Notes: generated from the letters alone by a model not told the origin. A stretch of DNA of 64,000 bases from Halopiger goleimassiliensis (GCF_000455345.1 NZ_HG315691.1:318696-382695), one strand, 5' to 3'. Shown: positions 24,033 to 32,533, numbered from the stretch's first letter. A program made the numbers and translations.

Positions 24033-26576
24033 ATGACCGACCCTGATCGCACACCCCGCGAGGAGTCGATCGACCGCGACTCGAGCGACGCCAGCGGGGA
24101 AGCGGCCGGCGGTGACGATCCGTTTACCCGGCGGATCAACCCGCTGATCACGAACCGACCCTGGACGGTCGTGTTCGTCTTCCTGCTCGTGACGGCGGTG
24201 TTTTTCGTCGGCGCGGGGATGGGCGGCGGCCAACAGGCGGCCGGTGCCGACCAGTACACCGACGACTCGCCGGCCCAGGAGGCCTTCGAGGACGTTCAAC
24301 GGAACTTCGAACGGAGCGGGCGCGACGCCGGCGGGACGACCGGCCAGGTGATGATCGAGGACGACCGCAACGTCCTCTCCGAACGGAACCTGCTGTCGAT
24401 GCTCGAGTTCCAGGAGCGCCTCGAGACGACCGACGACCTCCGCGTCGCGTCGACGACGAGTCCGGCCTCGCTGGTCGGCCATCAACTCGACCCGTCGGCG
24501 ACGACTGCGGAGGAACAGTACCGGGCCGTCGAACGGGCTTCGCAACGCCAGCTCGAGGCGGCGATCGCCGAAGCCGACGAGGCCGCCGGCCTCCCGGTCA
24601 GTACCGATTTCACGCGGGAGTCGGCGCGCGCGAGCGTCGCGCAGGTGGCGATCACCTACGACACGCCGTCGATGGCGGACACGAACGACCACGCGGACCT
24701 GTTGTACGAGACGCGGGCGATCGCGGACGCGATCGACGGCTTCGATACGGAGGACAACGTCGTGGTCTTCGGCGACGCGATCCTCGAACAGGAGACGCTC
24801 CAGCTGCTGGGCGATACTGCGATCGTCGTCTTCCCCGCGGCGATGCTGTTGATCCTCTTTTTCCTGCTTGTGTCCTACCGGGATCCGATCGACCTGGGAC
24901 TCGGCCTCGTCGCGCTGGTGATGACGCTGATCTGGACGTTCGGCTTCATGGGCTTCGCTGGGATCCCGTTCTCGGACTCGCTGATCACCGTCTTCCCGCT
25001 GTTGCTGGCCGTCGGCATCGACTTCGGGATCCACACCATCAACCGGTATCGCGAGGAACGGTCCACGGGTGCGTCGATCGGCGACGCCATGGGAATTACG
25101 ACGAAACAGCTGACGACGGCGTTTCTGATCGTCACGCTGACGACCGTCTTCAGCTTCGTCGCGAACCTCGTCAGTTCGATGGAACAGCTGCGTCACTTCG
25201 GGATCGTCGCCGCGTTCGGGATGGCCTTTACCTTCCTCATCTTCGGGGTCTTCCTCCCGGCCGGCAAGGTCGGCTTCGACCGGCTGCGCGAGGGGACGCG
25301 GTTCCCCGACTTCGGCACGACGCCCCTGGGGAGCGAGGGATCGATGCTCGGACGGATTCTTCCGGTCGGCGTCCGGATCGCGTCGGTCGCGCCCGTGCTC
25401 TTTCTCGTCGCGATCCTCGTGGGCTCGCTCGGCACGGCGGCCTACGGCACCGGCGTCGACACCGAATTCGACGACGAGGCCTTCTTCCCCGAGGAAGACC
25501 GGATCGAACAGTACGAGTCGCTCCCCGGCCCGCTCGCGCCCGGCGACTACTCGTTCATGCGGTTTCTGGACCACCTCGAGGAGGACTTCGAGCAAGGGTT
25601 CGAGGGGAGCGTCACGATATACGTCGAGGACAGGGACTTACGATCCGACCGCGGCTTGACGGAACTCGATCGCGCCCTCGACGACCCCGCCGACGTCTTC
25701 GAATCGACCGACCGGCGGGCCGACGCGAACTCGATCCTCGACGTGATCGAGACCCAGGCCGCGACCGACCCCGCGTTCGGGGCGACCGTCGCCCGCTACG
25801 ACTCGAGCGGCGACGGGGTGCCCGACCGGAACGTCGACGCCGTCTACGACGAACTCTTCGCCGTCGCGGGCGACGAGGCGGCCGATCGGATGACGAGCGA
25901 TCGGACCGCGACCCGGCTGGACGTCCCCATCGTGGTCGGCACCGACCAGGACGAGGCCGTCGCCGCCGCCGAACGACTGGCCGCCGAGATGGACCTCGAC
26001 GCGACCCCGACCGGCCAACTCGTCATCTTCGAGTCCATCATCGCCGATACGCTCGACTCGGCGGTCACCAGCCTCGTCGTCGCCTTCGTGCTGACGACGG
26101 CGTTCCTGGTGTTTTCCTACTGGTGGCTCGAGGGACGGGCGGCCTACGGCGTGATCAACATCATCCCCGTGCTGGTGACCGTGGCCATGCTCGCCGGCTC
26201 GATGCGGTACTTCGACATCCCCCTGAGCCCGATCAACGCGCCGATCCTCTCGGTGTCGATCGGCCTCGGCGTCGACTACACCGTCCACTTCATCCACCGG
26301 TTCGTCGACGAGTTCGAGACCGGTATGGGCGTCGAGGAGGCGCTGCTCGTGACCGTGCGGGGGACCGGCGGCGCGCTCACCGGGAGCATGCTCACCACCG
26401 TCTGCGGGCTGGGCGTGCTCTACGTCGCGCTCATTCCGCTGATCATGGAGTTCGGGATTCTGCTGGCGCTGGGGGTCTTCTACGCCTGGCTCACCTCGCT
26501 CCTCGTCGTTCCCTCGACGGTGGTCGTCTGGACCCGTCTCGGCGACCGGATACCGGGCTTCCCCGCGCTTCACTGA
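24033..26576 (+). CDS. RND/MMPL-family exporter permease
   Basis: The product is an 847-residue membrane transporter. A first span at about residues 46-68 is followed by a large external loop (to about 255). Then come five clustered spans with LLAVGIDFGIHTINRY, the sterol-sensing-like transmembrane motif of RND/MMPL proteins, a second external loop (about 465-675) and a second helix bundle with VSIGLGVDYTVHFIHR. The repeated GID/GVD...H motifs carry the Asp used for proton or cation coupling in the family. The two-halves layout matches archaeal single-chain RND pumps. It is encoded with the exported partner and under the adjacent TetR regulator. Likely exports a lipid or hydrophobic compound; the substrate is unknown. 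Confidence 0.92.
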   Translation: MTDPDRTPREESIDRDSSDASGEAAGGDDPFTRRINPLITNRPWTVVFVFLLVTAVFFVGAGMGGGQQAAGADQYTDDSPAQEAFEDVQRNFERSGRDAGGTTGQVMIEDDRNVLSERNLLSMLEFQERLETTDDLRVASTTSPASLVGHQLDPSATTAEEQYRAVERASQRQLEAAIAEADEAAGLPVSTDFTRESARASVAQVAITYDTPSMADTNDHADLLYETRAIADAIDGFDTEDNVVVFGDAILEQETLQLLGDTAIVVFPAAMLLILFFLLVSYRDPIDLGLGLVALVMTLIWTFGFMGFAGIPFSDSLITVFPLLLAVGIDFGIHTINRYREERSTGASIGDAMGITTKQLTTAFLIVTLTTVFSFVANLVSSMEQLRHFGIVAAFGMAFTFLIFGVFLPAGKVGFDRLREGTRFPDFGTTPLGSEGSMLGRILPVGVRIASVAPVLFLVAILVGSLGTAAYGTGVDTEFDDEAFFPEEDRIEQYESLPGPLAPGDYSFMRFLDHLEEDFEQGFEGSVTIYVEDRDLRSDRGLTELDRALDDPADVFESTDRRADANSILDVIETQAATDPAFGATVARYDSSGDGVPDRNVDAVYDELFAVAGDEAADRMTSDRTATRLDVPIVVGTDQDEAVAAAERLAAEMDLDATPTGQLVIFESIIADTLDSAVTSLVVAFVLTTAFLVFSYWWLEGRAAYGVINIIPVLVTVAMLAGSMRYFDIPLSPINAPILSVSIGLGVDYTVHFIHRFVDEFETGMGVEEALLVTVRGTGGALTGSMLTTVCGLGVLYVALIPLIMEFGILLALGVFYAWLTSLLVVPSTVVVWTRLGDRIPGFPALH

Positions 26577-26760
26577 GGCCTCGAGCGCTCCGATACCGCC
26601 CCTGACCCACGAACGCTTTCGACCCGAGTCGACCCGGGCGGTCGAACGCCTGCGACGCTCGAGGCAGCGCCATTGCCGTCCGCGATCTCGCTTCGGATGA
26701 ACAGTGGTGGTGTGTCACACTGGGGCAACCTTATTGGCGTGGGCCGACGTACGCCCCTCC

Positions 26761-27462
26761 ATGCGGTTCGTAATTATCGGGGCTGGCCGGGTTGGACTGC
26801 GTACCGCCCGCGTCCTCCGGGAAGAAGGCCACGACGTGACCCTCGTCGAGCGCGACGAGGCGATGGTCCGCCGGGCCCGCAACGAGGAGTTCACCGTCGT
26901 CGACGGCGACGGCTCCCGCGAGTCCGTCCTCGAGGAAGCCGGCATCAGCGAGGCCGACGCCGTCGGGGCGCTGACGAGCGACCTGAACGTCAACTTCACC
27001 GCCTGCATGATCGCCAACCACTACGGCTGTCGGACGATCATGCGCATCGACGAGGCCTACCGCGAGGGGATCTACCGCAAGTACGCCGACGAGGTCGACG
27101 AAGTGATCTATCCCGAGCGTCTCGGCGCGATCGGCGCGAAAAACGCCCTGCTCGGCGGCACGATCCGCGCGATCGCGGACGTCGCGCCCCACCTGCAGAT
27201 CGTCGAACTCACGATCACCGACGACGCGCCCGTCGACGGCTACACGATGGACGAACTCGAGTTGCCCGCCGACGCCCGGGTGTTGGCCCACGGCAAGCGC
27301 GACGGGGCGCTCGAGATTCCCTCGCCGGACGAGTCGATCGAGGACGGCGATCGGCTGGTCGTCCTCGCCGATTTCGACGTGTTGAGCGAGGTGCGACAGC
27401 TACTGGTCGGGGAGACAGCGACGCAAGCCGCCGCGAGAGCGGGCGCAGGAGGTGTCAACTGA
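26761..27462 (+). CDS. TrkA-type NAD-binding K+ transport regulatory protein
   Basis: The 233-residue product begins MRFVIIGAGRVGLRTARVL, an N-terminal Rossmann (TrkA-N/RCK) domain with the GAGRVG dinucleotide loop at residues 7-12 and the acidic VERD after strand 2. A TrkA-C domain follows (about 142-220). I chose the ATG at 26761 because it starts the Rossmann strand and lies ~30 nt after the TATA-like CCTTATTGG, giving a leaderless message. The family gates Trk/Ktr potassium channels in response to NAD(H) or ATP. No channel subunit is encoded nearby. It overlaps the next gene by one base. Confidence 0.93.
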   Translation: MRFVIIGAGRVGLRTARVLREEGHDVTLVERDEAMVRRARNEEFTVVDGDGSRESVLEEAGISEADAVGALTSDLNVNFTACMIANHYGCRTIMRIDEAYREGIYRKYADEVDEVIYPERLGAIGAKNALLGGTIRAIADVAPHLQIVELTITDDAPVDGYTMDELELPADARVLAHGKRDGALEIPSPDESIEDGDRLVVLADFDVLSEVRQLLVGETATQAAARAGAGGVN

Positions 27463-27692
27463 TGGTTACGGCGTTCGTCATGATCAAAGCGAACACGGGC
27501 GAGGCGGATCGGCTCAGAGACAGCATCGAATCGATCGGGGGCGTCGAGTCGGCCCACATCGTCGCCGGCGACGTCGACATCATCGCGAAGGCCCGCGTCG
27601 ACTCCCCCGCCGCCGTCAAGGAGATCGCGGCCACGCAGATCCAGGGCATCGAGGGCGTCGAGGACACGCAGACGTACATCGCGATGGACTAA
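27462..27692 (+). CDS. Stand-alone Lrp/AsnC ligand-binding (RAM) domain protein
   Basis: The 76-residue protein is only the alpha-beta RAM domain of Lrp/AsnC regulators (VTAFVMIKANTG, IESIGGVESAHIVAGDVDIIAK, GIEGVEDTQTYIAM) and has no helix-turn-helix. Its ATG overlaps the stop of the trkA-type gene (TGATG), so translation is coupled. In halobacteria this pairing is common; the domain probably binds a small ligand and modulates the TrkA protein. That interaction is inferred from gene order. Confidence 0.9.
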   Translation: MVTAFVMIKANTGEADRLRDSIESIGGVESAHIVAGDVDIIAKARVDSPAAVKEIAATQIQGIEGVEDTQTYIAMD

Positions 27693-27698
27693 GACCCA

Positions 27699-27769
27699 CC
27701 TTTTACGCTGCGGTCTACCCCGCTGGTGGCAGTTTTTCTGCCACCAGCGGGGTGTCCCTCGGTAAAAGC
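27699..27769. repeat. Strong nested inverted repeat, probable bidirectional terminator
   Basis: CCCCGCTGGTGGCAG (27718-27732), TTTTT loop and CTGCCACCAGCGGGG (27738-27752) form a perfect 15-bp hairpin. An outer pair CTTTTAC/GTAAAAG (27700-27706, 27762-27768) brackets it. It lies just after the AsnC-domain gene in a convergent spacer. Confidence 0.75.
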
Positions 27770-27777
27770 TGGACCAA

Positions 27778-28112
27778 AAGCACTCCTCCCTCCGTTCCGG
27801 CCCCTCGGGGCCTCCACATCGGTCGTCGGCCCGCTCGCTCCTTTCAGTCGCTCGCGGTCGGTAACGGGTGACAGCCTGCCCTCCCCCGGATCGTGCGACT
27901 CTCGCGTCTGCTCGAGTCGCGCTCCCGGCCAGCTTCGTAATTCGGGATGCCCGCTCGAACGATCAGGATGAAGCCCGGTGACCATTCACCGGTGCAGCAT
28001 CAGCGAGCGAGCGGTTCAACGAACCCGAGCGAAGCTGTTCACCGAGCGCTTCGCGCTCGGGCCGACGACTGACGTGGAACGAACGAAGTGAGTGGAACGG
28101 AAGGAGGAGTGT
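27778..28112. repeat. Long imperfect inverted repeat element in convergent spacer
   Basis: Left arm CACTCCTCCCTCCGTTCC (from about 27780) pairs with GGAACGGAAGGAGGAGTG (about 28095-28112) with one mismatch. A second matching pair (TCGGTCGTCGGCCCGCTCG on the left, its 17/19 complement near 28055) lies at the same offset, so arms of ~55 bp face each other across ~220 bp. No protein frame is credible. It looks like a non-coding halophile intergenic repeat. Confidence 0.6.
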
Positions 28113-28186
28113 CTTCGTGAGCGAAGCGAACGAAGGCTCGGAAGGCCCGGAGCGTCTTCCGGTGCTTTTAATCGAATTTTTGCCGA

Positions 28187-28207
28187 GGGTGCGCCTGCGG
28201 CGCACCC
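28187..28207. repeat. Perfect 9-bp hairpin near the end of the DUF5813-like gene
   Basis: GGGTGCGCC-tgc-GGCGCACCC, 19 bp downstream of the minus-strand gene end at 28226. T-rich stretches lie on both sides; possible terminator. Confidence 0.5.
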
Positions 28208-28225
28208 GCAGCGCAAAACTTCGGT

Positions 28226-28774
28226 TTACATCGGCATGCCGCCTCCATCGGGGCCGCTGCTTCCTCCGTCGCCGTCGGCGGCCTCCTGGCCGCGTTGCTG
28301 GGCGTTCTCGAGCAAGGTTGCGGCCGGGCCTCGGTAGTCGTAGCCGGGGATGATCCCTTCGGCGAAGGTGCCCTCGACGAATTCGACGAGCGCCTTGGCG
28401 TCCGCGACGCCCTCGGCGGCGTTCCAGGCCGTGTACTCGAGAGTGACGCGGACCGTCTCGTCCTCGCGGGAGACGGAGGGGTCGTCGTGCGTACTCGTGT
28501 GCGCGACGCGGAAGACGTCCTGGAGGCGTCGCTCGAGGGTTTCGAACCAGTCGTCCTCGACGACCTGGGCGACGGTCTCGCCGGCGACCGCGGCGTCGAG
28601 CGTCGGCAGCGAGACGGTGACCGTGAACTCGCCGTCGCGTTTGCCCTCCCCCGCGTCGGCGGTGACGGTCGCGTCGAAGACGGTCGTCGTGAGTTCGTAG
28701 CCCTCGGCGGCCGGCTCGAACGCCTCGTGAGCCTCGAGTTCGCGTTCGACCGGGTCGGGTAGCGTCGTGGTCAT
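28226..28774 (-). CDS. Haloarchaeal DUF5813-like protein
   Basis: The 182-residue soluble acidic protein starts MTTTLPDPVERELEAHEAFE and has a central alpha-beta region (DGEFTVTVSLPTLDAAV, DDWFETLERRLQDVFR, VRVTLEYTAWNAAEG) and a low-complexity Gly/Asp/Pro tail GGSSGPDGGGMPM. I believe it is the halobacterial family catalogued as DUF5813, from memory of the N-terminal pattern; this needs a profile search. A T-rich TATA-like stretch at 28798-28803 sits 24-29 nt before the ATG, fitting a leaderless start. No function known. Confidence 0.8.
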   Translation of the reverse strand: MTTTLPDPVERELEAHEAFEPAAEGYELTTTVFDATVTADAGEGKRDGEFTVTVSLPTLDAAVAGETVAQVVEDDWFETLERRLQDVFRVAHTSTHDDPSVSREDETVRVTLEYTAWNAAEGVADAKALVEFVEGTFAEGIIPGYDYRGPAATLLENAQQRGQEAADGDGGSSGPDGGGMPM

Positions 28775-28913
28775 TACGGGGAGGGAGGGGCGTCGCGAAA
28801 AAGGGTGTTACGCCCTCGGTCCTGCGAGCGGCAACCGTTTCACGACGGTAGTCGATCGTTTCCAGCGGAAACGCCGTCCATTACTACAACCGATATTCTC
28901 GTTGCTCGTCGGC

Positions 28914-29144
28914 ATGTGTCTCGACAAACACGCCGCCGAACGTCGCCGATTCGCACGCCTGCTCGGGACCGACGGCGAACTCGGCTGTGGGCTCCCGATC
29001 GGTTCCGATGCGAGCGACGGACGTGGCGCGGGTGATAGCCGTCGCGACGACGCCTCCTCCCATCACGACGACACCGATCCGAGCGACACCCCCGGCTCGA
29101 CCCCGGATCTCGACTCGACGCGCGAAACGAACACCGCCGACTGA
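28914..29144 (+). CDS. Possible small acidic protein, 76 residues
   Basis: From the ATG at 28914 the product starts MCLDKHAAERRRFARLLGTD and ends in a disordered Ser/Asp/Thr-rich tail. A weak AT-rich stretch (28879-28890) lies at the promoter distance. Composition fits a halophile protein, but no domain is recognised and it may be spurious. A longer frame from a GTG at 28767 would overlap the divergent gene and is less likely. Confidence 0.35.
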   Translation: MCLDKHAAERRRFARLLGTDGELGCGLPIGSDASDGRGAGDSRRDDASSHHDDTDPSDTPGSTPDLDSTRETNTAD

Positions 29145-29167
29145 GACCCGCCGCTGTAGGCTACCGG

Positions 29168-29557
29168 CTACTCGAGCGATCGCTCCTCGAGGAAGGCGTT
29201 GATCGCCGTCGCGACTTCTTCGAAGTCCTTGACCGTGAGGCCGTCCGTGGTGACGAAGACGCCGTCGCTGTCGCTGGTCACGCGGACCAGGAAGCCGTTG
29301 TCGAAGACCCGGATGGTGTAGTTGTAATCGCCGAGTTCGGAACCCTGGTAGGCGGTCCGGGCGGTCTTGAACCCGCGCCACTCGTGGCCGATGAACGTCG
29401 AGAGGTCCGCATCGCGCTCTAAGTCCTCCCGGAGATACACCTGCTCGTAGTCGTCGCGCGTGAAGTAGGTGACCGACCGGAGACTGTCGCCGATCGCCGT
29501 CCGGCAGGTCGTGACGATCCGTTCGGCCGCCTCCTCGGTAAGTAACCCTGTGCCCAT
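29168..29557 (-). CDS. Conserved-looking haloarchaeal protein, 129 residues
   Basis: I chose the ATG at 29557 (MGTGLLTEEAAERIVTTCRT); a TATA-like TTAAGGAG stretch at 29578-29587 on the minus strand sits ~25-30 nt upstream, so the transcript would be leaderless. The soluble product has an N-terminal helix pair, a DDYEQVYLREDLERD segment and strands YNYTIRVFDNGFLVRVTSDSDGVFV, then a C-terminal helix. This pattern is typical of small halobacterial alpha-beta proteins that occur as single genes. I do not recognise a function. Confidence 0.78.
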   Translation of the reverse strand: MGTGLLTEEAAERIVTTCRTAIGDSLRSVTYFTRDDYEQVYLREDLERDADLSTFIGHEWRGFKTARTAYQGSELGDYNYTIRVFDNGFLVRVTSDSDGVFVTTDGLTVKDFEEVATAINAFLEERSLE

Positions 29558-29871
29558 AGTCGACGGGTCGAAGGCCGACTCCTTAACCGCGGGGGCTGTT
29601 GTCCACCGCTGAAAACCAGCACAACGTGTTCTTCCCCGGCACGGATCAGTAGCGGCCACGATTCCGTGCGTAGCTGTTCTCCATTTCCCGGTGACACCTG
29701 ACGTCGTCGGTGAGCGGTCTCGAGCAGTCGGCGGTGTGTGACCGACGACGACCGATCGAGCGACGGACGGACGAGTAGCCGGACGGGCAATCGACCGCAC
29801 TCGCGCGGGTTCTTCGTACCCCTGTAGAGTGACACCCTTCTCAGGGAGGTGTGAGCGATCCGGGGACGGCG
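29558..29871. other. Spacer at the left border of the accessory island
   Basis: No gene recognised. A small inverted repeat CCCT-tctc-AGGG sits at 29832-29843 beyond the end of the island operon. No direct repeat or tRNA that could serve as an attachment site was found. Confidence 0.4.
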
Positions 29872-30768
29872 TCAGCCGTCGACGTCACCTGTCCCCGGAT
29901 TCGTCCGGTCAGTCGCTCCTGTTCCATCACCAGGGATATCCGCGTCCTCCATCAGGCGGACGTACCGCTCTGTGTACTCGAGGCCGTTCTTGCGCTGTCG
30001 TTTCCGTTCGATCGCGAGACGGTTCCCCGAGAGTTCGAGCAGGGCGTCGATGGTTCTCGAGACGAGTTTTTTCGCGTAGTCGTCGCTGATTCCCTGTTCT
30101 TGGCGACGAATCCAGTGTTTCATGTCGCTGGCCGTGACGTACTCACGGACGCCTGCAGTGCCGTTCTTCCAGGGATTGTCGCCGACGCTCGGATCGGTTC
30201 GTGCCGTCCAGAGTTTGGCGGCGAGACGCGTAGGCAGCGAGGACGTGGTTGCATGGAGCATGTCGTCGTCCAGCCTCGCGAGTTGCTGGATCGGCAGGAG
30301 ATCGCCGTGGGCGAGCGCGACCTCGCCGCCGCGCTCGAGCGGGTCGTCGCTCTCGGGGAGCCGGTAGTACTGTCTGCCGTCGTCTTTCCTGATGCGCTCG
30401 AGGCGGCCATCGGGAACGTCGATCTCGCGTTCGTCGACGTGCTCCGCGCGGAGGTGTGCGCCTTTCTCGAGTTCGCGGGCCTGGAGTTCGCCGACGCGAT
30501 CTTTGTTCGCGTTGAGTTTCTTCTCGTGGGCGTCCAATCGGGCCTCGATCGGTGTCTGTGCGTGCTCGAGCTCGTCGATCCGTGCCTCGAGGCGGTCGTT
30601 TTCCGCACGTTCTCGCTCGAGTTCGGCTTCCAGCTCCTCGAGCCGGTCGTCTTTCCGTTCGAGGGCGGCTTCGAGTCGGTCGATCCGGTCGCGAAGCGAC
30701 TCGAGTTCGGTGGTGAGCGTCTGGATGATCGATGCGTTCGGTCCGGATGGCTCGGTATTCGTACTCAT
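29872..30768 (-). CDS. Coiled-coil plus winged-helix protein of the TnpB-like operon
   Basis: The 298-residue product is read from the ATG at 30768 (MSTNTEPSGPNASIIQ). Residues ~20-115 are a nearly continuous heptad coiled coil (LRDRIDRLEAALERKDDRLE and beyond). A middle region (about 120-210) has QYYRLPESDDPLERGG, and a C-terminal winged-helix-like part (about 215-280) contains YVTASDMKHWIRR, AKKLVSRTIDALLEL and LEYTERYVRLMED. The layout suggests a dimeric DNA-binding protein. It is the last gene of a minus-strand series 32039 to 29872, 170 bp after the TnpB-like gene. It could be a partition or repressor protein of a mobile element; function not shown. Confidence 0.82.
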   Translation of the reverse strand: MSTNTEPSGPNASIIQTLTTELESLRDRIDRLEAALERKDDRLEELEAELERERAENDRLEARIDELEHAQTPIEARLDAHEKKLNANKDRVGELQARELEKGAHLRAEHVDEREIDVPDGRLERIRKDDGRQYYRLPESDDPLERGGEVALAHGDLLPIQQLARLDDDMLHATTSSLPTRLAAKLWTARTDPSVGDNPWKNGTAGVREYVTASDMKHWIRRQEQGISDDYAKKLVSRTIDALLELSGNRLAIERKRQRKNGLEYTERYVRLMEDADIPGDGTGATDRTNPGTGDVDG

Positions 30769-30938
30769 GGCTTCGGGTCCGTGGATGGATGGTTGAGAAG
30801 GCGATACAGCTGCCGCGCAGCGGTCACGCGGGCGGCGTCGGCACACGGAGGGTGTGACCGGTCGAATGCGTGGACGCTACAGCGGCGACTCGAGGCGGTC
30901 CGTTCTCGACGCGACCGTCGCCTCGGGGTTGGCGGGGG

Positions 30939-31649
30939 TTAGGCATCGTCCGGTTGCGGCTGTGGTGGGCCGCCGTCGGCGACGAGTGCTGGACGCTCGC
31001 CTGGCGTGACCGGGGGCGGGGAACGGTATGTACACCGCTGGCCGGGGTGGTACCGCTGGGCGAGGACCTTCGCGGCATTGTAATCCGCGTGGACCCGGTC
31101 GACGCGACAGTCGGGGTTGGGACAGCGGAGCGTCTTGTCCTGCGGTCGGTCACCGATGACGCCGCAGCGGTGACACTCCTGCGAGGAGTGCGTCTCGGGC
31201 ACCGTCGCGACCTCGACGGCGTACTCGGCGGCGACCGCTCGAAGCCGCAGGTGGGCCATCGCGAGGAGCCACGCCGTCCCGCGATGGGCGTCGGGATCGG
31301 TGAGCCAGGCCCACAGGTCCGGCTCGTAGTGGTTGTCCTCGGTGACGAGCACGGGACGGTCGTACGCGCTCGCGTACTCGCAGAGCGCTCGTGCTGCGCC
31401 GTCGAGAGTCTCGAGCAACTCGGCGCGACGTTGTCTCACGTACGCGACGACCGTGTCGCGATCCGAGTCGCTGGCGAGCAGTACGGCGACTCGTTCGCGG
31501 AGGTCGTCCAGGTGAGCGCAAATCTCGTCGCCGGAGATCCTGTAGGCCCCCGTCCAGTCCGGCATCGTGGCTGGACAGGCGGTGTAGAGGTTGTACTCGC
31601 CGAGGTCGACGCCGATCGGGGTGCGGTCGGGGTTATCCATCGCGATCAC
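30939..31649 (-). CDS. Minimal TnpB-like RuvC nuclease-domain protein, 236 residues
   Basis: The product is a TnpB/IS605-OrfB relative that consists almost only of the RuvC nuclease. Using the GTG at 31649 (an ATG at 31640 is equally possible), RuvC-I is IGVDLG (Asp15), RuvC-II is LVTEDN (Glu105), the zinc ribbon uses CHRC (159, 162) and CPNPDC (176, 181), and RuvC-III is HADYNAAKVLA (Asp189). The D-E-D catalytic set is therefore intact. Canonical TnpB has ~200 more N-terminal residues for guide-RNA and target recognition; these are absent, yet the start overlaps the preceding small gene as in an intact operon, so this is not obviously a decayed fragment. No transposon ends or TnpA partner were seen. 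It may be a domesticated nuclease. Confidence 0.85.
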   Translation of the reverse strand: MIAMDNPDRTPIGVDLGEYNLYTACPATMPDWTGAYRISGDEICAHLDDLRERVAVLLASDSDRDTVVAYVRQRRAELLETLDGAARALCEYASAYDRPVLVTEDNHYEPDLWAWLTDPDAHRGTAWLLAMAHLRLRAVAAEYAVEVATVPETHSSQECHRCGVIGDRPQDKTLRCPNPDCRVDRVHADYNAAKVLAQRYHPGQRCTYRSPPPVTPGERPALVADGGPPQPQPDDA

Positions 31650-31782
31650 CTGGCGAGCTTTCGTCGGCAGTGGAGGGGGTGTCGGGTTCAGCGGCGTTCT
31701 GGGACTCGAGCGTTCGGTAGCGGTTGGAGGGGCGGTTGGTCGTGGTTTGGTGTCGGTGGTGTGTGTAGCCGCCGCGAGTCAT
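31633..31782 (-). CDS. Small basic/His-rich protein, 49 residues, second gene of TnpB-like operon
   Basis: Found by hand: ATG at 31782, stop TAA at 31633-31635. The start overlaps the stop of the preceding gene as ATGA, and its stop overlaps the start of the TnpB-like gene. GGAGGT lies 7 nt before the ATG. The peptide begins MTRGGYTHHRHQTTTNRPSN and ends in an acidic Ser/Asp tail. No domain recognised; the double overlap and the ribosome binding site are the reasons to believe it. Confidence 0.6.
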   Translation of the reverse strand: MTRGGYTHHRHQTTTNRPSNRYRTLESQNAAEPDTPSTADESSPGDRDG

Positions 31783-32039
31783 CGGCGGTTACCTCCTGTG
31801 GCTTCGAAGAGGATTGCATCGTCGCCTGTGACGAGGAGTTCGTCGTACTGCGTAGTGGTGTGGCGTGTCGGTGTCGCTGCGGGAAACTGGACGGATGCAG
31901 GGGGTGTACTATTGTTCGTCCGTGTCGTGGTGTGATGCGGGGCCGTTTTCTGGGTGGTGTTTTCGTGGCCTGCCGATTGGCCGGCTGTACCATCGTCTAT
32001 TGGGCAATATTCATTGCCCCTCGAGCGTTCGTTTCGCAT
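31779..32039 (-). CDS. Small Thr-rich protein, 86 residues, first gene of TnpB-like operon
   Basis: The ATG at 32039 begins MRNERSRGNEYCPIDDG; a GTG at 32090 would add 17 residues. The middle is Thr/Pro/His-rich and probably disordered, and the end (QYDELLVTGDDAILFEATGG) is more ordered. The stop overlaps the next start (ATGA). A GTTAAGGG stretch ~47 nt upstream may be promoter. No homolog recognised. Confidence 0.5.
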   Translation of the reverse strand: MRNERSRGNEYCPIDDGTAGQSAGHENTTQKTAPHHTTTRTNNSTPPASVQFPAATPTRHTTTQYDELLVTGDDAILFEATGGNRR

Positions 32040-32236
32040 GGTCGGAAACCTCGTGCAGAGGGTGACCCGACCCCGGCGTGCCCTTAACACGTCGGCCTTC
32101 TAGCCGAAAGGGGCGGGTCGTTCACCGTGTTTCGTCTCTACCCACAAGTAATTTACTGACGATCGTTAATCGCTAGGTTTCGGGTATTGCATGAATAATT
32201 AATATCCGTATTTAGACCCTTTACATCGGTGAATCT

Positions 32237-32533
32237 ATGAACATAGCCGTTACAGGAATGGACGACATGCGGGAATCTGCCGACTGGATGGTGCCATCTG
32301 ACGATCGAATCCTCGAGTTGATCCGTGAGCACGGCAACCTGACGCCAAAGGCAATCGAGGCTTTCGGCGGACCAGTTCGGCAGCACGCAAGCCGACGATG
32401 CGCAGAGCTTGCAAAGTACGGCCTTCTCGAACGAGTCTACCGAGGGCTGTACGGAATCACCGACAAGGGGGAGGCATATCTCGACGAAGAGCTCGACGCG
32501 AGTGAGCTTGAGCCAATCCAGGATTCTAAGTAA
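32237..32533 (+). CDS. PhiH1-repressor-like winged-helix regulator
   Basis: The 98-residue product contains the halophile winged-helix pattern MRESADWMVPSDDRILELI, GNLTPKAIEAFGG, HASRRCAELAKYGLLERV and YRGLYGITDKGEAYLDEEL, typical of the family named for the repressor of halophage PhiH. An ATG at 32237 sits 23-28 nt after the TATA-like TATTTA (32209-32214), fitting a leaderless start; family members often begin at the internal MRESADW (32267). It is divergent from the TnpB-like operon across a 200-bp promoter region and probably controls it. Confidence 0.85.
   Translation: MNIAVTGMDDMRESADWMVPSDDRILELIREHGNLTPKAIEAFGGPVRQHASRRCAELAKYGLLERVYRGLYGITDKGEAYLDEELDASELEPIQDSK

Noticed and set aside
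22023-25595. Minus-strand frame of 1,190 codons over the exporter operon
   Set aside because: It overlaps the TetR gene and the two exporter genes, has an Arg/Gln/Asp-rich composition without hydrophobic structure, and shows no domain.
30870-32087. Plus-strand frame of 405 codons opposite the TnpB-like operon
   Set aside because: The minus strand has recognisable RuvC and zinc-ribbon motifs and overlapping starts and stops; the plus-strand product resembles nothing.
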